From Chryseobacterium shigense (GTDB taxonomy: Bacteria > Bacteroidota > Bacteroidia > Flavobacteriales > Weeksellaceae), in the NCBI RefSeq assembly GCF_014207845.1, contig NZ_JACHLC010000001.1, positions 744,001-808,000 on the forward strand: a stretch of DNA of 64,000 nucleotides, written 5' to 3'. The position numbers were made by a program, and so were the translations under genes. This document shows positions 25,706 through 33,765 of this stretch, piece after piece. Under the pieces are notes generated by a model. It was not told the DNA's origin, made no database searches, and saw nothing but the letters and a program-made list of their open reading frames with translations. How positions within the stretch are numbered: position 1 is the first letter of the stretch; each line of letters starts with the position of its first letter.

Positions 25706-25820
25706 TCCTTTTTAAGTATAAGCCGTTCATTTTTATCCTGGCTGAACTTATATTTTTTAATTATCATGTAATAATTCCCCAGTATGGGTTGTCTTACTAT
25801 GTATTGAAATTACATAGTAT

Positions 25821-28800
25821 ATGAAGAACTGGTCTTTTAAAAAATGGAACACCATTTTAGGATGGGTAATGTTCACCATTGCATTGATTACGTATGGATC
25901 CACCATGGAACACTATCTCAGTTTCTGGGATTGCGGCGAATACATTTCCTCAGCCGTAAAACTTGAAGTAACGCATGCTCCCGGAGCTGCCTTATTCCAG
26001 ATTGTGGGTGCTGTGGCAGCTATTTTTGCACTGGGAAATGAACAAAACTACGCCATTGTAATCAATGCCATGTCCTCACTTTGCAGTGCATTCACCATTT
26101 TATTTTTATTCTGGACAATTACCCACTTTGTAAGACGGCTTTTAAACAAGGATTTTGATGAAATTACAAAGCACCAGGAAATTTCCATTCTTTTTGCTGG
26201 AGCTGTAGGCGCTTTATGCTTTACATTCTCAGATACTTTCTGGTTTTCAGCGGTAGAGGGAGAAGTATATTCCATGGCTTCCATGTTTATTGCTTTGCTT
26301 GTCTGGCTGATTACCAAATGGGAAAACGAATACCTTGCGAAAGACAACGAAAGATGGATCATCCTTATTTTCTTTGTATTAGGACTTTCTGTAGGAGTAC
26401 ATATGATGTGTATGCTTGCCGTTCCGGCAGTATGTTTAGTATACTATGCAAGAAACTACAAATTTACCTGGAAGAATTTTATCTGGGCTAATGCCATCAC
26501 ACTGGGAATTTTGATTATTGTTTTCAAAATTATCTTCCCGCTTATCATGACGATGTTTGGAAGGCTTGAAATATTCTTCGTGAACGGACTTGGACTTCCT
26601 TTCCATTCAGGAACCATTGCTGCATTTATTCTTATGGCTGCACTATCTTATTTCATGATTAAATATGCACGGAAAGCAAAGCGGAATATTTTTCAGGCAA
26701 TAGCCTTGTCTACTGTATACATGATGATTGGTTTCTCTTGCTGGATGGTAATTCCTGTGAGAGCGAATGCCAATCCTCCGATGAACCTTAACGATCCGGA
26801 TACCGCTATTGGTATGCTGGATTACTATAACAGGGAACAGTATGGTGACTGGCCAACCATTTATGGACAAAACTACACCGCTTTCCTTGATGCCAACGGA
26901 ATTGAGAAGAACGAAGACGGAAGCTTCAAGACCAGGAAAACCGGAGAAATCTATGAAAAAGATGAAAAAACCGGAACTTACAGAAAAACCGGTGACAGGT
27001 TCGATTATACATTCAGTAAATCTCAGATAAGTTTAATGCCAAGAATGTTCAATCAGGATAAGGATGTTATGGCAAACTACATTTCAATGTACGGAGCTCC
27101 TGATTTTACCTTCAATTATGCCAATGAAGATGTGGCAGATAATCCCCAGGCCAAACAGATTTTTGATGAATTGAGAGCCAAGTACGAAGATAAATCCATT
27201 ACAGCAGAAGACTACCTGAAAGTTAAACCCTACAATTTAATCAATGTTCAGAAGCCATCTTTGGCCCAGAATATGGATTATTTCATTACATTCCAGAACG
27301 GATATTACTTTGTAAGATACCTGATGTGGAACTTCGTGGGAAGGCAGAATGATCTTGAAGGAAAAATGGAAAATACGAGAGGAAACTGGATTTCCGGGAT
27401 TCCTTTCATTGATAATGCTTTGCTTGGCAACCAGGATAAAATGCCTGCGAAATTCAAGAATGAAAGTACCGTAAAATTCTTCTTTTTACCTTTGATTTTA
27501 GGACTGATCGGTTTCTTTTTCCAATTGAACAGGGATTTTGGAAGATTTTATGCCCTGCTTTCATTATTCGTTTTAACCAGTGTCGGAATCGTTTTCTATA
27601 CGGGTGTAAAACCCTTTGAAGTAAGGGAAAGAGATTATGCGATGGTAGGCTCGTTCTATGCCTTTGCCATCTGGATTGGACTTGGGGCAGCAGCTATTTT
27701 ATGGTTCATCCAGTCTAAGGTAAAATCCAATGGAGCAAATATTGCTTTGGGAGTAGTTTTACTGGGCGTCCCTTTTATGATGGGCTTCCAGAACTATACA
27801 CCACATAATAGAAGTGAAAAATCAGCGGCCCGGGATTACGCTTATTCATTTCTAAAATCACTGTCTAAAGATGATATTATTTTTATTTATGGTGACAATG
27901 ATACCTTTCCTGTATGGGCAATTCAGGAAACTGAGCGGTTCCGTGATGATGTAAAAACCGTGAATTTTACCCTTTTAGGCACTCCCTGGTATATTGATCA
28001 GGTGAAAAGAAAAACATATGATGCAGCGCCTATTCCCACCCAATTGAACCATGAAGATTACCGGGATGGAGTAAACGACCAGATTTACATGATGAAGAAA
28101 GAAGACTGGGAAGGTGTTTTTTCCATGTTAAAAGAACAGGGAGCCCCTGATACGGAATTTCAGGCATTCAGAAAATATCTTACACAGGATTCCCTGACAC
28201 TCAAAGAGGCAATCAGCTTCCTGAAGTTCAAATCTCCTGAAAAAGACGAACTTCTGAAAATGTATTTTGGAGAAGAAAAATACGAGCAGTACAATATTCT
28301 TCCTGTAAATAAATTCATTCTTCCTGTTAACAAAGAAAATGCTCTAAAAGCAGGAATCATCACTCAGGCAGACCTTCCGAATGTAGTGAACCAGATCATG
28401 ATCACTTATAAAGCAAATACCCTTTATAAAAATAACCTGATGATGATGGATATGCTTGCCAATTTTGATTGGAAACGTCCCGTCAACTTCTCATCAGGAG
28501 GGATCTACGACAGCGAAAATATTTTTTACCTTGATGAATATCTTCAGTTTGAAGGTTTCAGTTATAAGCTTGTGCCTGTTCATACAAAGACCAGTCAGGA
28601 TGGAGATATAGGAAGGGTAGACGTTAATTCACTGTACAATGTTGTGAAAAACTTCAGATGGGGGAATTTCAAAGATCTGAGTATTCATTATGATGAAGCG
28701 GCAACCTCAAATATTATGGTCTACAGAATGACTGCTGGCAGAGCAGCTTCAGCACTGGCTTTAAGCGGACAGAAAGGTAAAGCAGTAGAATTATTGGATC

Positions 28801-29306
28801 TAGCTTCCAAAGAAATTCCTGCTGAAAAATATAATGATCCACGTTCACTAAGTTCTCTTGTAACCGGGTATATCATTGCAGGACAGGAGAAGAAAGGGCT
28901 TCAGCTGGCAGAAATCCTCAAAAAAGAGATCTTTGACGAATATGATTATTACCAGAGTCTTTCCCCGGCATTCCAAAAACAGTCGGCAAGGCAGATGAGA
29001 TTAAAACCAATGGAGTATTCGCTTGTGGTAGCCGCCGTTACAGACGCATATAAAAAGCTGGGACAGAATGAGAAAGCATATGCTTACCTTGTGAAATCCA
29101 TAGAGCCGATTGATAAGAAGTTTAACACATTCATCAAAGATCTTCAGCAGATGGGCAAGGAAAAGGCAAGAAAAGAGTCTGAAAACGTACAGAAAATTGC
29201 TCCTTTCTATCAGTATTTATTCGATGTGATGAAACCTTTTGATTCCACTTATTCAGCGGAAAAAGAAGATCAGATTACCAGGGCAATGATTAAAGTAACC
29301 CAATAG
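25821..29306 (+). CDS. DUF2723 (TMEM260-like) glycosyltransferase, GT-C type
   Basis: A 1161-residue inner-membrane protein of the DUF2723 family (PF11028), typical and usually single-copy in Bacteroidetes. Human member TMEM260 is a protein O-mannosyltransferase, so the family is placed with GT-C glycosyltransferases. Conserved start: NTILGWVMFTIALITYGSTMEHYLSFWDCGEYISSAVKLEVTHAPGA, the D-x-G-E-Y catalytic-loop type motif, then many membrane spans up to about residue 720, a soluble domain (GDNDTFPVWAIQETERFRDDV) and C-terminal TPR-like helices. In this phylum it probably mannosylates or otherwise glycosylates periplasmic and surface proteins. A terminator follows directly. Confidence 0.88.
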   Translation: MKNWSFKKWNTILGWVMFTIALITYGSTMEHYLSFWDCGEYISSAVKLEVTHAPGAALFQIVGAVAAIFALGNEQNYAIVINAMSSLCSAFTILFLFWTITHFVRRLLNKDFDEITKHQEISILFAGAVGALCFTFSDTFWFSAVEGEVYSMASMFIALLVWLITKWENEYLAKDNERWIILIFFVLGLSVGVHMMCMLAVPAVCLVYYARNYKFTWKNFIWANAITLGILIIVFKIIFPLIMTMFGRLEIFFVNGLGLPFHSGTIAAFILMAALSYFMIKYARKAKRNIFQAIALSTVYMMIGFSCWMVIPVRANANPPMNLNDPDTAIGMLDYYNREQYGDWPTIYGQNYTAFLDANGIEKNEDGSFKTRKTGEIYEKDEKTGTYRKTGDRFDYTFSKSQISLMPRMFNQDKDVMANYISMYGAPDFTFNYANEDVADNPQAKQIFDELRAKYEDKSITAEDYLKVKPYNLINVQKPSLAQNMDYFITFQNGYYFVRYLMWNFVGRQNDLEGKMENTRGNWISGIPFIDNALLGNQDKMPAKFKNESTVKFFFLPLILGLIGFFFQLNRDFGRFYALLSLFVLTSVGIVFYTGVKPFEVRERDYAMVGSFYAFAIWIGLGAAAILWFIQSKVKSNGANIALGVVLLGVPFMMGFQNYTPHNRSEKSAARDYAYSFLKSLSKDDIIFIYGDNDTFPVWAIQETERFRDDVKTVNFTLLGTPWYIDQVKRKTYDAAPIPTQLNHEDYRDGVNDQIYMMKKEDWEGVFSMLKEQGAPDTEFQAFRKYLTQDSLTLKEAISFLKFKSPEKDELLKMYFGEEKYEQYNILPVNKFILPVNKENALKAGIITQADLPNVVNQIMITYKANTLYKNNLMMMDMLANFDWKRPVNFSSGGIYDSENIFYLDEYLQFEGFSYKLVPVHTKTSQDGDIGRVDVNSLYNVVKNFRWGNFKDLSIHYDEAATSNIMVYRMTAGRAASALALSGQKGKAVELLDLASKEIPAEKYNDPRSLSSLVTGYIIAGQEKKGLQLAEILKKEIFDEYDYYQSLSPAFQKQSARQMRLKPMEYSLVVAAVTDAYKKLGQNEKAYAYLVKSIEPIDKKFNTFIKDLQQMGKEKARKESENVQKIAPFYQYLFDVMKPFDSTYSAEKEDQITRAMIKVTQ

Positions 29307-29338
29307 AAATTGTTGATAAAAATAAATTTTGCCAAAGA

Positions 29339-29369
29339 AAAAGTCCGGTATTGTTCCGGACTTTTATTT
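29339..29369. terminator. Terminator between the DUF2723 and VOC genes
   Basis: A perfect 10-bp stem (29339-29348 with 29356-29365), 7-base loop, T-run downstream and A-run upstream. It can serve both convergent genes. Confidence 0.88.
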
Positions 29370-29392
29370 TCTATATGTTATTAAAATAAAAA

Positions 29393-29770
29393 CTAATCAA
29401 TAGGTTCCCACAATTGAATTTTGTTTCCCTCAAGATCTAAAATATGCAGGAATTTTCCGTAATCGTAAGTTTCAATAGTATCCAGAATCGTAACGTTTTC
29501 TTTTTTTAGTTCCTCAGCCAGAGCTTCCAGATTTTCCACCCTGTAGTTGATCATAAAATCTTTCGCAGAAGGCTCAAAATATTTTGTGGTTTCCGAAAAA
29601 GGAGCCCATTGCGTAAGGCCTTTTTTGGAAGGATCTTCACTTTCACGCCATTCAAAGCTTGTTCCGTAAGGGCTTGTTTCAAGGCCAAGATGGGTTTTAT
29701 ACCAATCATTCATAGCGTTCGGATCTTTTGATTTGAAAAGGATACCTCCGATTCCTGTTACTTTTTTCAT
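29393..29770 (-). CDS. VOC/glyoxalase-family protein
   Basis: A 125-residue single-domain vicinal-oxygen-chelate protein. I chose the ATG at 29770 (MKKVTGIGGILFKSKDPNAM) because the fold starts there; the frame stays open upstream but with no similarity. Motifs are WYKTHLGLETSPYGTSFEW, MINYRVENLEALAEELKKENVTIL and the end HILDLEGNKIQLWEPID, where the Glu before Pro is the typical metal ligand. Members include glyoxalases, dioxygenases and antibiotic resistance proteins; the substrate cannot be told. It is divergent from the lipoprotein gene at 29979. Confidence 0.88.
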   Translation of the reverse strand: MKKVTGIGGILFKSKDPNAMNDWYKTHLGLETSPYGTSFEWRESEDPSKKGLTQWAPFSETTKYFEPSAKDFMINYRVENLEALAEELKKENVTILDTIETYDYGKFLHILDLEGNKIQLWEPID

Positions 29771-29929
29771 GTCTATTTTTTTACTGTTAAAATAATGTCT
29801 GTCCGGGAAATTATTCATGCTTTTCCCTGATTTCAAATATATGTAAAACTTTTCACCGGGAATATTTATCATTTTCAAATTACTGAATGCTTTGTATGGA
29901 ATAATAGGTGGCCGTATTTGGTAAAATAT

Positions 29930-29961
29930 ATTGACGGAATTTCCTGAATTGCTTACATTTG
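29930..29961 (+). promoter_or_regulatory. Promoter of the lipoprotein gene
   Basis: ATTG ending at 29933, 20 bases, TACATTTG at 29954-29961, 17 bases before the ATG at 29979. Fits the Bacteroidetes pattern. Confidence 0.55.
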
Positions 29962-29978
29962 GCATAAACTGATCATTT

Positions 29979-30749
29979 ATGAAAAAAAATACATCATATT
30001 TTTTCAAATTTGCATGGCTTCCTTTATCGCTTATTCTGGTCTGCGGATGTTCAAAAGAAGAAAAAAAGAAAGAAACGATGCCGCAAAATGTTTCCACAGC
30101 TTCTGTTGCAGGTAAAGAATCCGTAAATCCCGCACCTATAGTGGAAATAAATAAGACTCCTGAAGACTTTGTCCCGGAAGGCTATAAAATTTTTGAAAAA
30201 AAATCCGGAGACCTTAATAAAGATGGGGTAGAAGACTGTATCCTTATCATCAAAAAAATAGATCCCACTAATATTATTACAGATGAATACCGCGGAAAGC
30301 TGGACCGCAACCGGCGTGGCATCATCATTCTTTTCAAAAAAGGTAAAGGATATGAACTGGCTTCCAAAAATGAAAGTTGTTTTTCATCAGAAAATGAAGA
30401 CGGAGGTGTTTACTATGCACCGGAACTGGATATTTATGCTGAAAAAGGAAAACTGTATATTCATTATGCCCACGGAAGATATGGCTACTGGGCCTATACT
30501 TTCAGGTACGGGCAATCGGATTTTGAGCTGATAGGCTATGATGACAGTTCAAACACAGGACCAAGGGTAAACAGTACCACCAGCATTAATTTTTTAACAG
30601 GGAAACAGCTTGATAAAACAAATGTCAATGAAGAAGCAGAGGGCGGGAATGAAGTATTTGAAGATACCTGGAAAAAGCTGAAATCATCAAAACTTCTGAC
30701 ACTTTCAGAGATCAAAGACTTTGATGAACTTGATTTTTCTTCATATTAG
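29979..30749 (+). CDS. Predicted lipoprotein with a calcium-binding-like motif
   Basis: A 256-residue exported protein. N-terminal signal ends in the lipobox LILVCGC with Cys24 as the lipidation site, followed by a lysine/glutamate tether. The mature part contains GDLNKDGVEDCILII, which has the D-x-N-x-D-G-x-x-D spacing of FG-GAP/dockerin-type calcium loops, and an otherwise beta-rich region with aromatic residues (YAHGRYGYWAYTFRYG). Related proteins in Bacteroidetes are unnamed. Function is unknown; likely on the outer or inner membrane. Confidence 0.75.
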   Translation: MKKNTSYFFKFAWLPLSLILVCGCSKEEKKKETMPQNVSTASVAGKESVNPAPIVEINKTPEDFVPEGYKIFEKKSGDLNKDGVEDCILIIKKIDPTNIITDEYRGKLDRNRRGIIILFKKGKGYELASKNESCFSSENEDGGVYYAPELDIYAEKGKLYIHYAHGRYGYWAYTFRYGQSDFELIGYDDSSNTGPRVNSTTSINFLTGKQLDKTNVNEEAEGGNEVFEDTWKKLKSSKLLTLSEIKDFDELDFSSY

Positions 30750-30795
30750 ATCAGGATAAAATTCAAAATTGAAATATAATATCATCTTTTAAATC

Positions 30796-30830
30796 AAAAA
30801 CCTTCAGACGATTAATCTGAAGGTTTTTAT
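30796..30830. terminator. Bidirectional terminator after the lipoprotein gene
   Basis: A perfect 13-bp stem (30796-30808 with 30816-30828), 7-base loop, A-run before and T-run after. It separates convergent genes. Confidence 0.9.
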
Positions 30831-30836
30831 TTGCTG

Positions 30837-31343
30837 TTACTCAGGTTTGACGCTCATACCCTGAACTTCTTCCGCAGAAAAACCATAGATCTGGGGTGTT
30901 TTCACATCCAGCAGGTTCAGGTAAATGTACAGTTCGCCTCTGTGGTGGATTTCATGTTCTATCATTGCTCTGAGCCATTTCCATATGGTTATTTCATTTC
31001 CGGGAGGAGTCAGGCACTTTCGGTTCAGGTCCCCATCAGAAAGGCCGAGTATAATCTCTATGGTTTCTCTGTGCATCTCATTGAAAAACCTTAATATATT
31101 GTCATAGCCATCTGCCAGTTCCTTTCCGCAACCCTGATAAGCACTTTTTCTTCCCGAAATGGTTTCGCCGTACATATATCTTTCGATAGCAGCAATATGC
31201 CTGATCTGATCACCGATTGTAAATTTTCCCGGCTTGTAGGAAAAATCAAGATGTTGAGGCGGAACTATTTCTATCAGCCGGAGTGTTCTGGCCCGTACTT
31301 TCTCATAGTAATCAATGAAAGAATTTACAGAGGTTATTTCCAT
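30837..31343 (-). CDS. DinB/YfiT-family four-helix protein
   Basis: A 168-residue protein of the DinB superfamily, a four-helix bundle that usually binds a divalent metal with three histidines. Visible are the first helix (FIDYYEKVRARTLRLIEIV), FTIGDQIRHIAAIERYMYGE with the first His, and MIEHEIHHRGELYIYLNLL with the remaining histidines. Some family members are thiol-dependent transferases (bacillithiol, mycothiol); the substrate here is unknown. It is cytoplasmic, has no visible partner, and its stop lies 6 bases from the shared terminator. Confidence 0.87.
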   Translation of the reverse strand: MEITSVNSFIDYYEKVRARTLRLIEIVPPQHLDFSYKPGKFTIGDQIRHIAAIERYMYGETISGRKSAYQGCGKELADGYDNILRFFNEMHRETIEIILGLSDGDLNRKCLTPPGNEITIWKWLRAMIEHEIHHRGELYIYLNLLDVKTPQIYGFSAEEVQGMSVKPE

Positions 31344-31420
31344 GTTTTAACTTTTGATGATGTAAATTAGAGAAAATATAGATGCAAGCGAAAAAATTCC
31401 GGTTGAATTTCTTTTAAATT

Positions 31421-32581
31421 TTAATGACTGCTGAAAAATCCCAGCATATCATTTAATGCTGTTTCGGAATGCATTTTATCACCGTTTTCCAGGGATTCTT
31501 TTGTGGCTTCGGCAGCTCTTTTGCGCATATGGTTTTCATAATGGGCAATAGCTTCCTGCAGAGAGGTAAATGATTCAGATGTAAGGCATTTACTCAGTTC
31601 CAGGGCATCCAGCATCGCCATATTAGCTCCTTCTCCGGCAAACGGGGGCATTACATGGGCGGCATCTCCAAGCAAAGTAAGATTGGGCTTTGTTTCCCAG
31701 GTCTGATCCAAAGGCATAGCATAAATAGGACGGGGAATGAAAGGCAAAGCTGCATTTTCAAAGAGTTCATGCCATACAGCATTCCATTCCGGATATTCCT
31801 GTTTAAACCATTCTGTCATCTGTTTCTGGTCTGAAAAATCAAGATTACTTTCTGCGGCCCAGTTTTCATTGGCCCTGAAGCTTGCATAAAACCCAAGATC
31901 GCCACTTCCTTTTTGACCCATCAGGAGGTTTTTATTGTTTCCGAAAGCCATTATTTTACCGTTTTTTATCAGGTCTTTGATTTTGGGAGCAGCTTTTTCT
32001 GCATGATATACATTACCTTCAAGCATTAAGATTCCTGAATAAGTGGGTTTCAGGTCTGTAAGGTAAGGACGTATCTTTGAGTTGGCACCATCAGCGGCAA
32101 TCACAATATCTGCATGGGCGGAGAACCCGTTCTTAAAATGCAGCACCCAGCCTTCACCCTGAGCATCCATTGAAATAAAATGGCTGTCCCAAACTACGGT
32201 TTCAGGCTGTAAAGAATCCAGCAGCATATTTCTTAGCGGTCCGCGGTCTATTTCCGGACGGAAATGTTCATTCCCGAAATCTTCATCAGGTTTTGTTTCG
32301 TGATCGGTAAACATGATTTCCGCCTGTTCATTTACGATCAGCATTTTGTCTGCACCGGGACGGTAATTCTTTTTAAATTCATCCATAAGCTGGGCATCCC
32401 GTATGGCATCCAGCCCTGACCCCTCATGCATATCAAGCGGAGAGCCCTGTACCCGTGCATTCTTATTAAGATCTCTTTCGTATACCTTTACATTGGTATT
32501 TTTAAGCTGTAAAAGTCTTGCCAGTGTCAGTCCTCCGGGACCGCCGCCTACTATGGCTATTGATTTATTTTCTATTAACAT
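31421..32581 (-). CDS. TetX-like FAD-dependent monooxygenase
   Basis: A 386-residue flavin monooxygenase close to the Tet(X) family in layout. FAD motif SIAIVGGGPGGLTLARLLQ (residues 8-26), the conserved RVQGSPLDMHEGSGLDAI, ADIVIAADGANSKIR, and the ribityl motif LLGDAAHVMPPFAGEGANMA. Tet(X) degrades tetracyclines. By eye, some substrate-pocket positions differ (the Tet(X) His in GALHFGISF is Gly in GDLGFYASF, and the Gln in NIQADIH is Glu in MLEGNVY), so I infer a different or weaker substrate range. It lies downstream of an AraC regulator with 33 bases between them, probably in one transcript. Confidence 0.85.
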   Translation of the reverse strand: MLIENKSIAIVGGGPGGLTLARLLQLKNTNVKVYERDLNKNARVQGSPLDMHEGSGLDAIRDAQLMDEFKKNYRPGADKMLIVNEQAEIMFTDHETKPDEDFGNEHFRPEIDRGPLRNMLLDSLQPETVVWDSHFISMDAQGEGWVLHFKNGFSAHADIVIAADGANSKIRPYLTDLKPTYSGILMLEGNVYHAEKAAPKIKDLIKNGKIMAFGNNKNLLMGQKGSGDLGFYASFRANENWAAESNLDFSDQKQMTEWFKQEYPEWNAVWHELFENAALPFIPRPIYAMPLDQTWETKPNLTLLGDAAHVMPPFAGEGANMAMLDALELSKCLTSESFTSLQEAIAHYENHMRKRAAEATKESLENGDKMHSETALNDMLGFFSSH

Positions 32582-32614
32582 TGTATTGTAATTTTAAATT
32601 TTACTGATGCAAAA

Positions 32615-33370
32615 TTATTTTTGTTTCAATACAGATAATAGTATAAATCGGTCATTTTTGTTTTTGGATAATTCTTTCGGCACTACGCCTGAAAATTTTT
32701 TAATTTCCTTAATGAAATGGGTTTGGTCTGTAAAATTAAGTTCCGGAAATAGTTTACCTTCTGCAATATGGCCTAAAGAAGCCCTGAAGCGCAGAATACT
32801 GCAGTACGCTTTTAAAGACAGCCCGAACTGCTGGTTGAAATAGCGGTTGATCTGCCTGCTGCTCCATCCTGTTTTTTCTGAAAGCTCTTTTACACTCATT
32901 TCGCCATTTGAAGAATAGATAAGGTTAAAAAGCCTGTGCTTTCTTTCATCTATGGTTTCAGGCAGCAGTTCTGTTATTTTTTCCGTTACTTTTTGAGTAA
33001 ATGTTTCGAGGTTTTTAAGATCATGATCATTCAGATTCCAGAAATCATCAGCAAGGTTTTTACCCCTGTTGAGAATATCTGCAATAGAGGTCCGGAGAAT
33101 ATATTCAACGGCAATTGGCCGGAAGCTTACCGCAAAAGCAATAGTGTCAAGGGGAATGATTCTCTGTTCCGGTTCCGTCTCTAGCCCGATAAGAAAAACA
33201 CTGAAAGAACCTGAACCGGATTTCATGAAAAATAAATCGACTCTTCCGTCCGGCAATACAACAACTTCTTTTGCTTCCTTTGCCGGATTATGAAACATGC
33301 CTATATTTTCTACAAAGGTGTCCAGTGATTTCTCCGGCTTAATAAATTGACAATAGAATTTGCTGTTCAT
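32615..33370 (-). CDS. AraC-family transcriptional regulator
   Basis: A 251-residue regulator. The ATG at 33370 (MNSKFYCQFIKPEKSLDTFVEN) is preferred; an upstream TTG would add 11 residues. The N-terminal ~150 residues form a DUF6597-type sensing domain (VVVLPDGRVDLFFMKSG). The C-terminal double HTH includes MSVKELSEKTGWSSRQINRYFNQQFGLSLKAYCSILRFRASL, the AraC signature in shortened form. It probably controls its own promoter and the monooxygenase gene behind it. Candidate -7 CAAAAATA (minus TATTTTTG) is at 33415-33422. Confidence 0.87.
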   Translation of the reverse strand: MNSKFYCQFIKPEKSLDTFVENIGMFHNPAKEAKEVVVLPDGRVDLFFMKSGSGSFSVFLIGLETEPEQRIIPLDTIAFAVSFRPIAVEYILRTSIADILNRGKNLADDFWNLNDHDLKNLETFTQKVTEKITELLPETIDERKHRLFNLIYSSNGEMSVKELSEKTGWSSRQINRYFNQQFGLSLKAYCSILRFRASLGHIAEGKLFPELNFTDQTHFIKEIKKFSGVVPKELSKNKNDRFILLSVLKQK

Positions 33371-33765
33371 AGAAATGCACGTCTGTTTTGGTTCTTTTTT
33401 CAAGAATTAAATTACAAAAATAGAATGAAAGGAAAATATGAGGTCTCATTTTTAACTAAAAAAGAATGGCCTGTTTTATATTTAATCTTCCGGGATAAGG
33501 TATGAAGTTTAAAGTTTTTAAAGACATTATTTGTAGGGATATTTTGGATTTGAGAATTTATTGTGGTAAAATCTGGCTAATTTATAAGTATTTGTAAATC
33601 ATTTATTTATATTGTAAGGGTATCTGTTGGGCCCTGCTTTTTTAGAATTTTTGAATTGTTTTGTTTTGTTTTGCAACCCAATTTAAATCAGCAGATTGGT
33701 AGTTGAATTTAGTAATAAAAAAAACTTTTCATATTACCTCTGCTATTTAGCAAAACTACAAAACG
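33371..33765. other. Divergent promoter region with cassette leader
   Basis: 395 AT-rich bases between the AraC gene and the first adhesin. The right half holds the leader motif (33621-33670) described separately; the left half holds a candidate -7 for araC at 33415-33422. No further gene was seen. Confidence 0.5.
33619..33672 (+). promoter_or_regulatory. Cassette leader motif a, before adhesin 1
   Basis: GGTATCTGTTGGGCCCTGC then TTTTTTAGAATTTTTGAA and a G/T-rich run. Similar blocks lie at 37723, 56036, 62814 and 63702: a GGTAC/GATAC start, a GRCC(C) core and a six-T run followed by GAA/TGA. It lies about 95-145 bases before the adhesin start and may be an operator or the 5' leader of the transcript. 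Confidence 0.5.

Noticed and set aside
31421..32581. A functional tetracycline-resistance tet(X) gene
   Set aside because: The flavin motifs match, but substrate-pocket positions differ by eye and there is no mobile element around; only a Tet(X)-like call is safe.
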